Of a DNA stretch of 64,000 bases, positions 12,023 through 22,100 are shown piece after piece. The DNA lies in assembly GCF_013426205.1 (NCBI RefSeq), contig NC_089423.1:806001-870000 (forward strand), given 5' to 3'. The notes beneath the pieces were generated by a model that was not told the DNA's origin, made no database searches, and was given only the letters and a program-made list of their open reading frames with translations. The stretch comes from Metarhizium brunneum (taxonomy: Eukaryota > Ascomycota > Sordariomycetes > Hypocreales > Clavicipitaceae). The translations under genes were made by a program, and so were the position numbers. Position 1 is the stretch's first letter. Each line of letters opens with the position of its first letter.

Positions 12023-13011
12023 TCACGAGTTGGCCATGCCCAGCACCTCGGCAAGGTTTTCCGCCGGGTCGCCGTTATTCACAATGCCCAGCCAAGTACC
12101 CGGCTTCTTATAACCCAAAAGAGAGAGCATCTTGTCACTCATCCCCAGCACTTTACTCCTCGGAATGGCCAGAAACTGATTCTCCTCGGGGCGCAGCGTC
12201 CCCGGGATGAAAAACAGGCCGTATATCTTGCGCACCTGGTCCGGCACCGAGTTATGCCCGGCGCCGTGATACACGGTGCCCAGAAAGACCAGCGCCGAGC
12301 CCGGCTCCATCTCTGTCACGATCCCATCAACATTAGCACATTTGGCACCATGGACAAAAGGCATCTCAGAGACTCACCCGCGAAGCAAACCTCATCAACC
12401 CGCGGCACCCGCGCATGATCCCATTTATGCGAGCCGGGAATGGCCATGGTCGCCCCATTCTCCCTTGTCGTCTTGGACCCGGCAATCATGAAGCCGAGCA
12501 TCGTCTCGTCAGACAGGCTGTACTCGCCGCCGCGGTGGTAAATGCCGTGAATCATGTCGTCCCTGTGCAGCCTCTGCCGCGGACCGCCGTAGCTGATGTG
12601 GTACGTCAGGCTGCTGTTAAGCAGAGGGTCGATGGAGAAGTCCTCGGTGCGGTCCTCCCACGTCGCGGTGCACTTTCTCTGCAGCACCCGCGTGCGCAGC
12701 GTGTCGATGACGTCGAGCTCGGCCATCCTCGCCATTGTCGGCGACTTGCCCACGACGCCGGGGACCATGACGGTCTGCTTGGGGATCAGGTCGTACGCCT
12801 CGTGGCTTTCGGCCCTGGCCTTTTGGATGTACGGCTCGATCTCGGCGTTGATGGCCGCCACATCTTGGGGAGACACGAGGTCGACCAAGATGAGGGCTCC
12901 ATCGCGCTCCAGGGTGGCGATGATGTCGGCGGTTGGTGCCGTCGCGGGGAGCCTTGTCAGAGAGACGGAGGGGATATAAGACGGGTCAATGGGGGGAGGA
13001 AAGGCGCCCAT
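12023..13011 (-). CDS. swnH1: Fe(II)/2-oxoglutarate-dependent oxygenase (phytanoyl-CoA dioxygenase family), swainsonine cluster
   Basis: Exon 1 is 13011-12378 and exon 2 is 12312-12023. The 65-nt intron (12377-12313, GTGAGT...GACAG) splits a Glu codon, giving 307 aa. The PhyH-type double-stranded beta-helix shows the metal-binding HxD in QRLHRDDMIHG, the distal histidine in GTVYHGAGHNS, and a downstream Arg (ENQFLAIPRSK) of the kind used for 2-oxoglutarate binding. The N-terminus (TADIIATLERDGALILVDLV) matches the opening helix-strand of the fold. swnH2 is a clear paralogue with the same intron position. Published swn work assigns SwnH1 and SwnH2 to late hydroxylation of the indolizidine ring. 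Which carbon each attacks cannot be read here, and the H1/H2 labels come from cluster position. It shares a divergent promoter region with swnT. Confidence 0.88.
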
Positions 13012-14160
13012 TCTGGCGGATAACGACTCAAGGCCGCGAGGGGATCGGATGTCTGGATTCTGGAATATGCTGTGTTCACTGGGCTGTGCGAATCAAGTGC
13101 GCCGTGTTGTGGTGACGCGGGATATCGTAGCTCGCTGTCGCCCCCTTTTCGTATACAAGAGCACAACGTTGAATGCATTCTACCGTGGTTTTTCTACCCG
13201 TTCTCGACCCCGAGTCCCTGACATGAAGACGCTTGGCCCCTTGTCGAGGCGTCCCAGTCCTGCCGCTGCTGCCGCCTGCTGCCACGTCACGGGTGGACTC
13301 GCTGCATCTGAGGTTGTATCAGGCGCGGGTGCGGGTTTCTGGCCCTGGGGTTTTTCTTTTTTGGTCCCTTTGTTCGCGGATCCATGTCTTGGACCCCCGG
13401 ATTCCGACAGTTGCATGTGAAACCCTGTCCAGCGTCAGGTAGCTGCCGCCACACTCGGATGCAGTCTATATCGAGACGGGGGCGCTGGGAAGGGTCACAT
13501 CAGGAGCTTGCTGTCCCCTGAGAGAATCATTTCTCAGTCCCCATTGACATTGCGCAAGCTTAGCTAGTGGGAGAGAGGAGAGGTAGAGTTGTTTCTCTGG
13601 TCAAAGATGAAAAGGCCATCCATCCAAAGGGCTTGTGGCTGCACAAAATGACGGCACGTCGTTAATTGACATGCCCGGACAAAGATGCGTAAAGCTTAGA
13701 AGAATCTAACTATGAATCATTGTTCTCGGATATAGCACGGGGTATAAACGTAGCCAACAGGCTCGTTGTTTCCCATCCCTTTACTACAAGTTCCAGCCAG
13801 GAGCTGAAGCTGACAGACAGAGCCATCATGTCTTTCCCAATCCGACGTTTGCAATACATGGCGGTGCGGGGAAGGCTGAGTGGCGGATTTTAAAAAGTCT
13901 ACATGGTTCAACTGGCATGTACCACGGAATAGGATTTGCAAACGGTTATACAACGCACGTCTGTCTCACTCTGTCTCACTCTGCCATTGTTCGGTCGCAC
14001 AAACTCATGTCCCCCAGAACTTGTCCTCAGAACATGTCTCGCCCTCAGCATCAAAACCCAAGACCCAAACCTACCCATCAATGGATCCAGCAACCAGAGA
14101 CAATTCCGCCATTGTCCTCGCATGCCCAGCATGACGCGCGAACCGTCACAACCACCCATC
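13012..14160. promoter_or_regulatory. Divergent promoter region between swnH1 and swnT
   Basis: About 1.15 kb without a supported gene, between two outward-facing swn genes. ATGCAT occurs at 13173-13178. No operator could be identified with confidence. The bases just before 14161 (ACCCATCATGG) fit a strong fungal start context. Confidence 0.5.
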
Positions 14161-15627
14161 ATGGCCAAACTGGGCACAATGCCACCCCAACATGCTGCCA
14201 AGCCAGTCGACGAACACGCCGCCCATTTGATCCGCGAGGACAACGTCCCCATCCAGACGCAAAAGCCATTCACCACCCTCTCCGCCATCGGCATCGGCTA
14301 CGGCGTCACCAACACGGCCGTCGGCATCCCGCTCATCCTCAGCACCGCCATGGCAGCCGTCGGCCTCGCCATGGCAGCCGTCGGCCTCGCCACGGCCACC
14401 ACCCTCGCCGAGCTCGTCTCCGCGATGCCTCACCCCGGCGGCCAGTACATCTGGGTCAACGCCCTGGCGCCCAAGAGATACCGCCGCGGCCTGTCCTACA
14501 CCACGGCCATGATTAGCTGGGTCGCCGCCGTGGCCACCGGCTCCTCGGGCAACCTGTCCGTTCCCCTAAACGCCTTCTCCATCGTGACGCTTCTCCAGCC
14601 GGATTTCATCTACCGCCGGTGGATGGGGTTCGCGGCCTTTCAGGCCATCAACGTAGTCACCTGCTTTGGCGCCTGCTTCGAGCACGCGCTGCCCAAGCTG
14701 TCCAAGGCGTTTTTGCTGTTCAACATCGTCTCCGTGGGCGTCATCATCGTGGCGCTGTTCGCCATGGCCGACGCCCGCACGAGCGCCAAGGACTTTTTCA
14801 CCACTGTGAATACCTCCGGGTGGCCGGATGGCGTGGCTTTTATTATTGGTCTGAACGGAGCGAACTGGTGCTTCTCGTGCCTTGACGTTGCTACACACCT
14901 GGCTGAGGAGATTCCCTCCCCCGGGACAAATATCCCCAAAGCCCTGCTCTGGACCATCTTTATAGCATCCACCAGCGGCCTCTTGGTCGTCTTGGCGGTT
15001 CTTGTGAACCTGGGTCCTGTGGATGTGAGCGACTACTCGGGGATCGGCATCTTCTACCGCATCACGGGCAGCAAGGCGGCTGCTATTGGCCTCTGGATCC
15101 CCGTTCTTATTCTTGTCCTGGCGTCCGTATGGTCCATCCAGACGTGGCAGTCTCGGCTGGCGTGGACAATCAGCCGCGAGTCTGGGTTCCCGCTGCACCG
15201 GCACTTTAGCAAGATCTTCCCGGCGCCCTTTTACACGCCCATCTGGTCGCTGGTGGGTTCTGCCGTTGGCACGGCCCTGTTTGGTTGTTTGTATCTTGCG
15301 TCTGAGCTGGCCTTTAACTCGCTCATCGCAACGGGTATTCTGCTCCAGTATATTAGCTATAGTATCCCTACTGTACTGGTTTTGTGGCAGGGCAGGGGCA
15401 ACTTTCGGCACGGCCAGTTTTGGTATCCCAAGTTGGGTCTCGTTGCTAATTTCATAATGCTGGCGTGGACGGTGGTGGCTTTCATCTTTTATTGCTTTCC
15501 TGCGAATGCACAGGTACGTCCGAGCCAGATGAATTATGTTTCGGGCGTTTTGGTCGTCATTGCCACGTTTATTGCTGCGCTTTGGATTCTCTACGCTAAG
15601 AAGAATTATAGGGTTATGGAGATTTAG
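14161..15627 (+). CDS. swnT: APC-superfamily (amino-acid/choline permease type) transporter, swainsonine cluster
   Basis: The intronless ORF encodes about 488 aa from the ATG at 14161. ATGs at 14131 and 14122 are in frame, and the frame stays open to 13936. It shows the APC-family signature IGIGYGVTNTAVGIPL (TM1), LAELVSAMPHPGGQYIWV (the TM2-TM3 junction), a long series of hydrophobic helices, the conserved SGNLSVPLNAF and EEIPSPGTNIPKAL segments, and the C-terminal YSIPTVLVLWQGR. SwnT in described clusters is the transmembrane transporter, presumed to move the alkaloid or a precursor. Oddity: residues just after TM1 consist of two identical 21-bp units (14350-14370 and 14371-14391, MAAVGLA twice). 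They stand where APC permeases usually have a Gly-Gly-Pro/Trp-Gly stretch, so the TM1-TM2 region may be rearranged. It converges with the swnN-type reductase gene. Confidence 0.88.
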   Translation: MAKLGTMPPQHAAKPVDEHAAHLIREDNVPIQTQKPFTTLSAIGIGYGVTNTAVGIPLILSTAMAAVGLAMAAVGLATATTLAELVSAMPHPGGQYIWVNALAPKRYRRGLSYTTAMISWVAAVATGSSGNLSVPLNAFSIVTLLQPDFIYRRWMGFAAFQAINVVTCFGACFEHALPKLSKAFLLFNIVSVGVIIVALFAMADARTSAKDFFTTVNTSGWPDGVAFIIGLNGANWCFSCLDVATHLAEEIPSPGTNIPKALLWTIFIASTSGLLVVLAVLVNLGPVDVSDYSGIGIFYRITGSKAAAIGLWIPVLILVLASVWSIQTWQSRLAWTISRESGFPLHRHFSKIFPAPFYTPIWSLVGSAVGTALFGCLYLASELAFNSLIATGILLQYISYSIPTVLVLWQGRGNFRHGQFWYPKLGLVANFIMLAWTVVAFIFYCFPANAQVRPSQMNYVSGVLVVIATFIAALWILYAKKNYRVMEI

Positions 15628-15873
15628 AGAGAAGAGCTGTAGCACGCCCGATAAGTTGGTATTCAGCCACGGATTGCATGTTCCGGCGACTTTGTCAAAC
15701 AAGTCATTCTAAACTGCTTTGTGATGAGAGTTCCCAACATGGCAACTACTTGACTCGATTCCTGCCCTACCCCATTAAATAAATGTTTTTTACATTCAGC
15801 AATTTGGAGCAATCTGCTCGACTCCTTGGCTACCAGGCATATCTATGCAGACCCCCTGCTGCCAGTGACCTAA

Positions 15874-17005
15874 CTACGGTGCTCTGCTCTGCTTGAGTGT
15901 CCAGCCCGCCCTGAAAAAGTCTTCAATATCCGTCGTTTCCACCTCTGGAAAAAGCTCAGCGAGGTTCTTACCGGGCAAGTCGTGCGCTCTGCTCAACATG
16001 GAAAGCATGACTTGGCGCTCGACGTCGCGAAACATTTCCCCCTTGGCCGGATCCTGAAACACGGCCGTGTTAGAAGGCAGTTGTGTGATGTGACCCTTGT
16101 GAATGTCTTCCACCGAGTCGTATGCGACTTTGAATTTTTTCCCTGGCAAACATGTCAGCAGCGTGGATATGTGCTTTCTAGATACTGGCTATATACCTGT
16201 GACCTTGTTCACAAGCGACTCGAGGTCTTTTACCAGAAGCTTGTTTGACGCGACGACAGATTCACGCGGCCAATTCTCAGCCGGCAGACCTACTAGACGC
16301 TCAATGTATGCCGCGAGGTCTTGCGAGTGCGTGAGCACAAGAGGCTGTGACCCGTCGCCCGGAAAGACGCATTGCTCGTGGTCAATGTCGACAAATACCC
16401 AGAATGGAGTAATGTAGGTTGTCTTGGGGTTATGCGGCATCGTCAAGTGATCAAGGAAGATGCCGACCCTGATAAGCGTCCACGTCAACTGCGCATGGCG
16501 CGCGAGCTCAGCTTCGGCCTCGAGTTGAAAGTTGGTAAACAGGTCAGCGCCGCTGTTGGAAAGAGTGAGCACTGCTGTCTTGACGGGCTGACTGGAGGGA
16601 AACGTACGGGATTGGGGCATGGAAATCGATATAGTACTCGCTAGGAATGAATTTGGTTACGGTGCCTGATTGAGCCGCGGCCCGGATCAGGTTGATCTGC
16701 GCTTGAGCAACGGCTTCATCAACGAGAAGCAAGGCTGACACAACGACTTGAACATTATTCTCTTGCAGAATCTGTTTCATCTGCTCCACACTGTTGTAAT
16801 CTACCGCAAAACGTTCCGGTTCGTCGACTGCGGTAGAAATTGAAGTCTGAAAAGTGTGAGTTTCCTTGCTACATGAACAGGACGGCACCGGGAGGCTTAC
16901 TGTTCTTGAAAGCACAATGGCTTGGTGTTGGCCTGATTTTGCAATGGCATCCAGCACGGTGCGCCCGACGCCGCCTGTGCCGCCGGCAACGGCAACGACG
17001 ACCAT
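15874..17005 (-). CDS. swnN: NmrA-like Rossmann-fold reductase, swainsonine cluster
   Basis: There are four exons: 17005-16901, 16846-16608, 16552-16197 and 16142-15874. Introns of 54, 55 and 54 nt (GTAAGC...TTTCAG, GTACGT...CAACAG, GTATAT...GCCAG) keep one frame and give 322 aa. The N-terminus MVVVAVAGGTGGVGRTVLDA carries the glycine-rich NAD(P)-binding loop. KFIPSEYYID and TWTLIRVGIFLDHL are typical of the NmrA/isoflavone-reductase-like atypical SDR family, which reduces C=C or C=N bonds with NADPH. In swn clusters two such reductases, SwnN and SwnR, act on cyclic imine/iminium intermediates. Which of the two this gene is cannot be settled from sequence alone; I label it swnN because it has the canonical GGTGGVG loop. 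It diverges from the next reductase gene across about 850 bp. The open frame before 17005 (to 17131) looks like 5' UTR. Confidence 0.8.
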
Positions 17006-17852
17006 TGTAGAGGCGAGGAAGATGATGAGCGAATACTTTTGCAATAGTGCAAGGTTTTGGAAGCACGCAAGTTGCCCAAGTCGTGGTGGCACTTGAGCTA
17101 GTTTCGTGATATACGCCGACCCGGTTGCCAAGTATTTCTCAGCTTAACTACCTAGGCAGTTACCCAGTAGTAAATACTATACTGCATAGTCTAATCCCTC
17201 TGCATGTGTCCGCCAAAGGGCGCGATAAGCAAGAGACTGCATGCAGTGACTGGATCGGTTGCCCACGGGGAATCTTGGCTGCAGGGACAAGTCTCTCGCC
17301 AGACTGGTCAACAATTACAAATCGCAAAGTTATGCAGTTATTGTACAATTCGGCAGGTGTCTCTGGGCCAGCCCACTTGTGCAGGAGCAAGCATTGCATT
17401 GCATAGTGGAACGCGGATGGTAAGCTGCAATGTCCATAATGCAGAATGCTTGTGATGGAGACTCCCTGCGGCCAGGATACGGCGCACCGCAAGCAACCAT
17501 GTCGTGCTTCCTGCGTCTCTAGCATCGTCAAAGACGGGTTACTACACTTGTATATGCCGGCTTCAGATCCGTACGAGCTGCCCACGGCTAGAAACAGTAG
17601 TTCATGCACAACGGACTCAACGGACTACCAGCCGCGCTTCGATGCAGGCGCGGTTCGTGCTCAGCGCACCCGGGAGAGTCGAGACTCGAAAGTTGTTGTC
17701 TGATCAAGTCTAGTGGACTGTATTCGCGGGACTGGTCTTATTCGCTTTGCTGTACGCCGAGAAAGTGCCTACGTAGTTTTGGGGACACCTCACACCTCTG
17801 CCCGACGTCTCATCGCTGTCTTTGAGGCGCAACTTTGCTCTCCTTCCCAGCA
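17006..17852. promoter_or_regulatory. Divergent promoter region between the two NmrA-like reductase genes
   Basis: These 847 bases hold no convincing ORF. There is a perfect 12-bp palindrome ACTGCATGCAGT at 17236-17247 and several TGCAT/GCATGC-like words nearby, for example around 17390-17405. Confidence 0.5.
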
Positions 17853-18770
17853 ATGCGTGTGGCAATTGCTGGCTACGGCGACCTGACTCGCTACATCTGC
17901 GAAGAGTTTGTCAAAGCCGGCCATGTGCTCGTTATCCTGACCCGAAGCTACAAACCTCAACTCGAGAGCCAAGGAGTGGCTCAGGCTATTACCGACTATT
18001 CCCCGTCGTCTCTGAGAGCTCCTCTGGCCGATTGCGAAGTCTTGATATCGACAATTTCAGATATTTCGTCGGCCTATACCAATGTCCACAGAAACCTCAT
18101 CCTGGCCTGCCAAGAGAGCCCCCGGTGCAAGCGCTTCATTCCCGCCGAGTTTGTAGCCGATATCGAGGCGTATCCAGATGAGCCCGGCTTCTACTATGCA
18201 CCTCACGAGCCGATACGTGAGATGCTCCGGGGCCAGACGGATCTCGAGTGGACATTGGTTTGCATCGGCTGGCTCAGTGACTACTTTGTGCCGTCGAAGA
18301 ATCGACACATTAAAGAGATTGGCGAGTTCCATCCCATGAACTGGGCCGGGAACAAGATTGTAATCCCGGGGACAGGGAATGAGCCTGTGGATTTCACATG
18401 GGCGCGCGATGTTGTGAGAGGGCTAGTATCCCTCATTGAGGCACCGCGCGGTTCATGGGAGCCGTATACCTTCATGTCGGGGGAGCGCAGCTGCTGGAAT
18501 AAAGCTACCAGGCTCGCCGTGCAAAAGTATCGACCTGGTATTCCGATACAACATGTTTCGTTGCATAGTGTTGCAGGCATGATTAAGACGGCGAAGGATG
18601 AGAATACCGAGGTCCTGGCTGACTATTACCTGTTGTCTATCAGCCAAGCATGCGCAATTCCCACGGATAAGGTTGAAGCTCATAGGGAAAAGTACTTTCC
18701 TGGTGTTTCTTTTCGAAGTTTGCGAGACGGACTCTCCCAGGTTGACGAGCATCCGGACTCGATACTGTAA
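17853..18770 (+). CDS. swnR: NmrA-like reductase with atypical glycine loop, swainsonine cluster
   Basis: This intronless gene encodes 305 aa. I start at the ATG 17853 (MRVAIAGYGDLTRYICEEF); the frame is open to 17835 without another ATG. The fold is the same as its divergent neighbour: beta1-loop-alpha (AIAGYGDLTRYI), LADCEVLISTISDIS, a RFIPAEF motif, LEWTLVCIGWLSDYF and DFTWARDVVRGLVSLIE. The nucleotide loop reads GYGDLTR instead of the usual GxxGxxG, so cofactor binding may differ from the neighbouring reductase. In swn clusters the second Rossmann reductase is assigned to reducing the lysine-derived cyclic imine to pipecolate and/or an iminium later in the route. The symbol is tentative and could be exchanged with swnN. 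Its 3' end converges with swnK. Confidence 0.78.
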   Translation: MRVAIAGYGDLTRYICEEFVKAGHVLVILTRSYKPQLESQGVAQAITDYSPSSLRAPLADCEVLISTISDISSAYTNVHRNLILACQESPRCKRFIPAEFVADIEAYPDEPGFYYAPHEPIREMLRGQTDLEWTLVCIGWLSDYFVPSKNRHIKEIGEFHPMNWAGNKIVIPGTGNEPVDFTWARDVVRGLVSLIEAPRGSWEPYTFMSGERSCWNKATRLAVQKYRPGIPIQHVSLHSVAGMIKTAKDENTEVLADYYLLSISQACAIPTDKVEAHREKYFPGVSFRSLRDGLSQVDEHPDSIL

Positions 18771-19198
18771 TGTAAATAAGGCATTGTATCAAGGCTAAAA
18801 ATCACCAAAAGCTGCCATGGCAAATTTTCTATTTATCAATCGAGCTGAAAACCCTTGTTTTCACACTATAATTATACTATACAGTGATGAAAACTGCCCA
18901 AACAACGTATAATTCCACAACAATTGTCTGATGAACAAAATGGTGAGACTTAGCTTGAATATCGAATAGTGCATCCAGGCATAACTAGTGAAATGGAAAG
19001 AATAAAAAAACGATACAGGAATTTAAACAACCTGCTTAGAACGTAATATAAAATAGACTCGACAGGTCAGCTCACCCCAGGGTTGGGAACAGAATGAGAC
19101 CAACAACGCACAAGCAGCGAATCCATTACGTGCGATTTACACAAACGACGTATACCATCTACCATAATCCATCGTGTAATGTACATTCCAACGCCTCC
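18771..19198. other. AT-rich convergent spacer between swnR and swnK
   Basis: 428 bases, clearly AT-rich compared with both genes, with no ORF or repeat of note. It should hold the two 3' UTRs. Confidence 0.4.
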
Positions 19199-22100
19199 TC
19201 ACGAACGCATTTTAGCCCTTGCCGCCTCAATGCAATGCACATACCTGCGGACGTATTCCTCATCCAACGGCGGGGCCCGATACGCATCCAGTCCTAATAC
19301 ATGCTTACCGACCGGACTCCCACTCACCAAGCTACCTACAGTTTTATCATTGTAGCCATCAAGAACAGTAGCAATACGGGCCAGCGAACTTGTCGGGTGG
19401 GCGGCCGCATACTCGAGCGCGCGGCGGTGCCACTCACCAAAGGAAACCGTCTCTTTGCCACCGCCTACAGCGCAAATCATTTCAAAGAAGTGCTTGAATG
19501 TAGGTGCCTGCGGGTTAACAAAGTCATAGTCCTCGCCTACTCGCTCCTGGTCCTCGGTCATGATGGCAGCAATCGTCCCGCACAGATAGTCGACCGGCAG
19601 CACAGAGGACAAGTCGGCATTGATCAAGGGAAAAGCGCCCAGGTCCAGACTTCCCGTAACGAGATTATTCAAAAAGTCGCCACGATCAAGTCTAAAGCGG
19701 CCACTGGCAGCCGAGGCAGCCACAAACGGCAACCGATAGGACGATGCCTTTGCGCCGCGGAAACGAGCGGCCACAACCATTTTTTCAGCAAGGTACTTGG
19801 ACGTGCCGTAGCCGTACTCGCCGTCGTGCTCTGCAAGGCCGTAGCCCGCATGGATGGGCAGCGTGGAAATGGTGGATATGAAATGGATGGCCTTGGCACG
19901 GCCGCAAGACGCCAGACGCAGGACCTCGTGCGTGCCGAGGACGTTGGGGCCAATGTAGTCGTCCAGCGGGCGCATCCAGTCTACAAGAGCGCCTGAATGG
20001 AGAATGGCGTCGACGCGGCTCGCCAAGTCGTCGAAGACGACCTCGCCGAGGCCCAGTAGGGGCTGGGAGAGATCGCCGGCCACCGAGACAAGCAGCGGCT
20101 CGTACTCGGGCCGCCAGAGGCCGTATTGCTTTAGCGTGGCAATCATGCGTTGCTGCGCCTCTTGAGAGCCGCTGGCACGCACGAGGCAGTACACTGATAT
20201 GCGTCTTTGAAGAAACTCGTGTATCATGAAGGCGCCGACGAAGCCGGTTGCGCCAGTCACGAACACGGTCTCGGGGACACCAGGAGAAACAGGGTTGTTG
20301 AACTGGAATGTGGAATCAAGAACGCCCCTTCGGATGTCTGCCATGTCGACGCAAGAAGCGGCCGACGTTGGCGTGCTTGGTGTTGCGCCATCGGTATCTG
20401 ATGGACTGGACGTGCTGCCCTCGACATCGTCCAGCAACCGGCACAACAGGAACTCGCTGAGCGACTTGAGATTGGGGTAGAGCAGGGCAATGTTGGGTGG
20501 CAATGCCATTCCCGTTAATGTCGCCAGATGGTTGCGAGTCAGAATTGCTGTCAGAGAGTCAATCCCCAATTCGTGCATGGGTCGACTGGCGTCGACGTCC
20601 TCGGTCCTCGTGTACCCTAATGCCTTGGCAATTGTTTCTTGGACCATGTGCAACACGATGCTGCCATACTTTTCCGGAGAAGCGTCTGCCAACAAGTCGC
20701 GCAAGTTGACGACCTCATCAGCCGGCTTCTGGACCTTTGTTCCGCCCAGCATCGAGTGCAACAAGGGGGGGACACCGCCTTGCTCTTCGTAATAGGCCCC
20801 GAGACGCTGTAAATCAAGGACCGCCGCTACCGTCAGCGCGCGGCCTTGATACACGGCTTGCTCGAAAATCTCTAATCCGGCTTCCGGCGGGAGGAAACCC
20901 AGTCCGAGCTGCGCGAGATGGGCGCGGGTAGTTGGGACGAGAGTCGTCGCCATGCCGTCTCCAGCCCACGTGCCGTAGGCCACAGAGCTGGCTGGCAGGC
21001 CCTGCGCTCGTCGCAGGTGTGCGAGCGAGTCGATGAAGGAGTTGGCGGCGGCATAGTTGCCTAGGCCCGGTAGGCCGATGATAGCAGATATGGAGGAGAA
21101 CATCATGAACAGGTCTAAGTCCATGTGCTTGGTCAGTTGGTGCAGATTCCATAGGCCGTCGACTTTTGGCGCGAAAACCGCGGCACACTTGCGAGCAGTC
21201 AAGGATGACAGAATGCCCGAGTCAACAACCCCGGCAGCGTGAACTACACCGCGTAAAGGCCGATCCGGTGTAAATAACTGCACAACTGATCCGACACTGT
21301 CAAGGTCTGCCAAGTCGCAGCCAACTATGGTGGCTGTGGCACCCAGTTCAGCCAGCTCGGCGACGAGTGCGTCGGCACCGGGGGAATTCGTCCCCTGCCG
21401 CGACACCAGAACAAGGTCACGAACCCCATGGGCGGTGGCCAGTCTACGGGCTACGCGGCTTCCGAGATCACCCAGGCCGCCCGTGACCAACACAGCGCCG
21501 TCGGTTCGAACGAATGGTTGTCCGACTGGCAATGGTGCGGCCGGGCCAGCGCGCTCCATATGGGGCGTTAGCAGCTGTTCTCTGCGGACAGCAATCTCTG
21601 TCTGATCGGCCAGCATCAGCGCTTGGCTGAGGGAGGCGCGGTCCGTCTCCTCATCGACGTCGATCAATCGCAGCCGCAGCTCCGGATGCTCACTCCGAGC
21701 GGCGCGCATGAGGCCCCACAACGGCCCGGCGCCGATATTGACGGGCCGGTCGTCGGCTCCAGCACCCACGGCATGCCGGGTGACCCATACTATGGGCGCG
21801 CCAAGGCCAGTTCGGATCGCCTCTTGCAACTGAGCCAGCGCTACTGCAGTGACCCTGTGTGCCATCTGGACAGTGTCGGCGTCAGAGTCCCACAGAGTCA
21901 GCAAGCCGTCGAGCTGGTCGGCCTCATGAGGCTCGCTCACTGCCACCAACTGCATACCCGTGGCTAACAAGGCCCTTTGTGCCTCTGTTGTCCACGCAGT
22001 CTCTCCCGACGGGCAGAGAAGGCCCCACGCACCGCGGGGCTGGATGCTTTTAGTTTCGACGCGACGCCAGTTGATTTCAAACATCATGTCTTGCACTCTC

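Noticed and set aside
12415..13023. 202-aa plus-strand frame opposite swnH1
   Set aside because: It is antisense of the oxygenase exon and has no recognisable family features.
13936..14160. Longer N-terminus for SwnT
   Set aside because: The first codons include a non-ATG start and a Ser/Cys/Thr-rich stretch; the ATG at 14161 has the best start context, though 14122 and 14131 remain possible.
14566..15702. 378-aa minus-strand frame opposite swnT
   Set aside because: It is an antisense shadow of a transporter whose membrane helices are clear on the plus strand.
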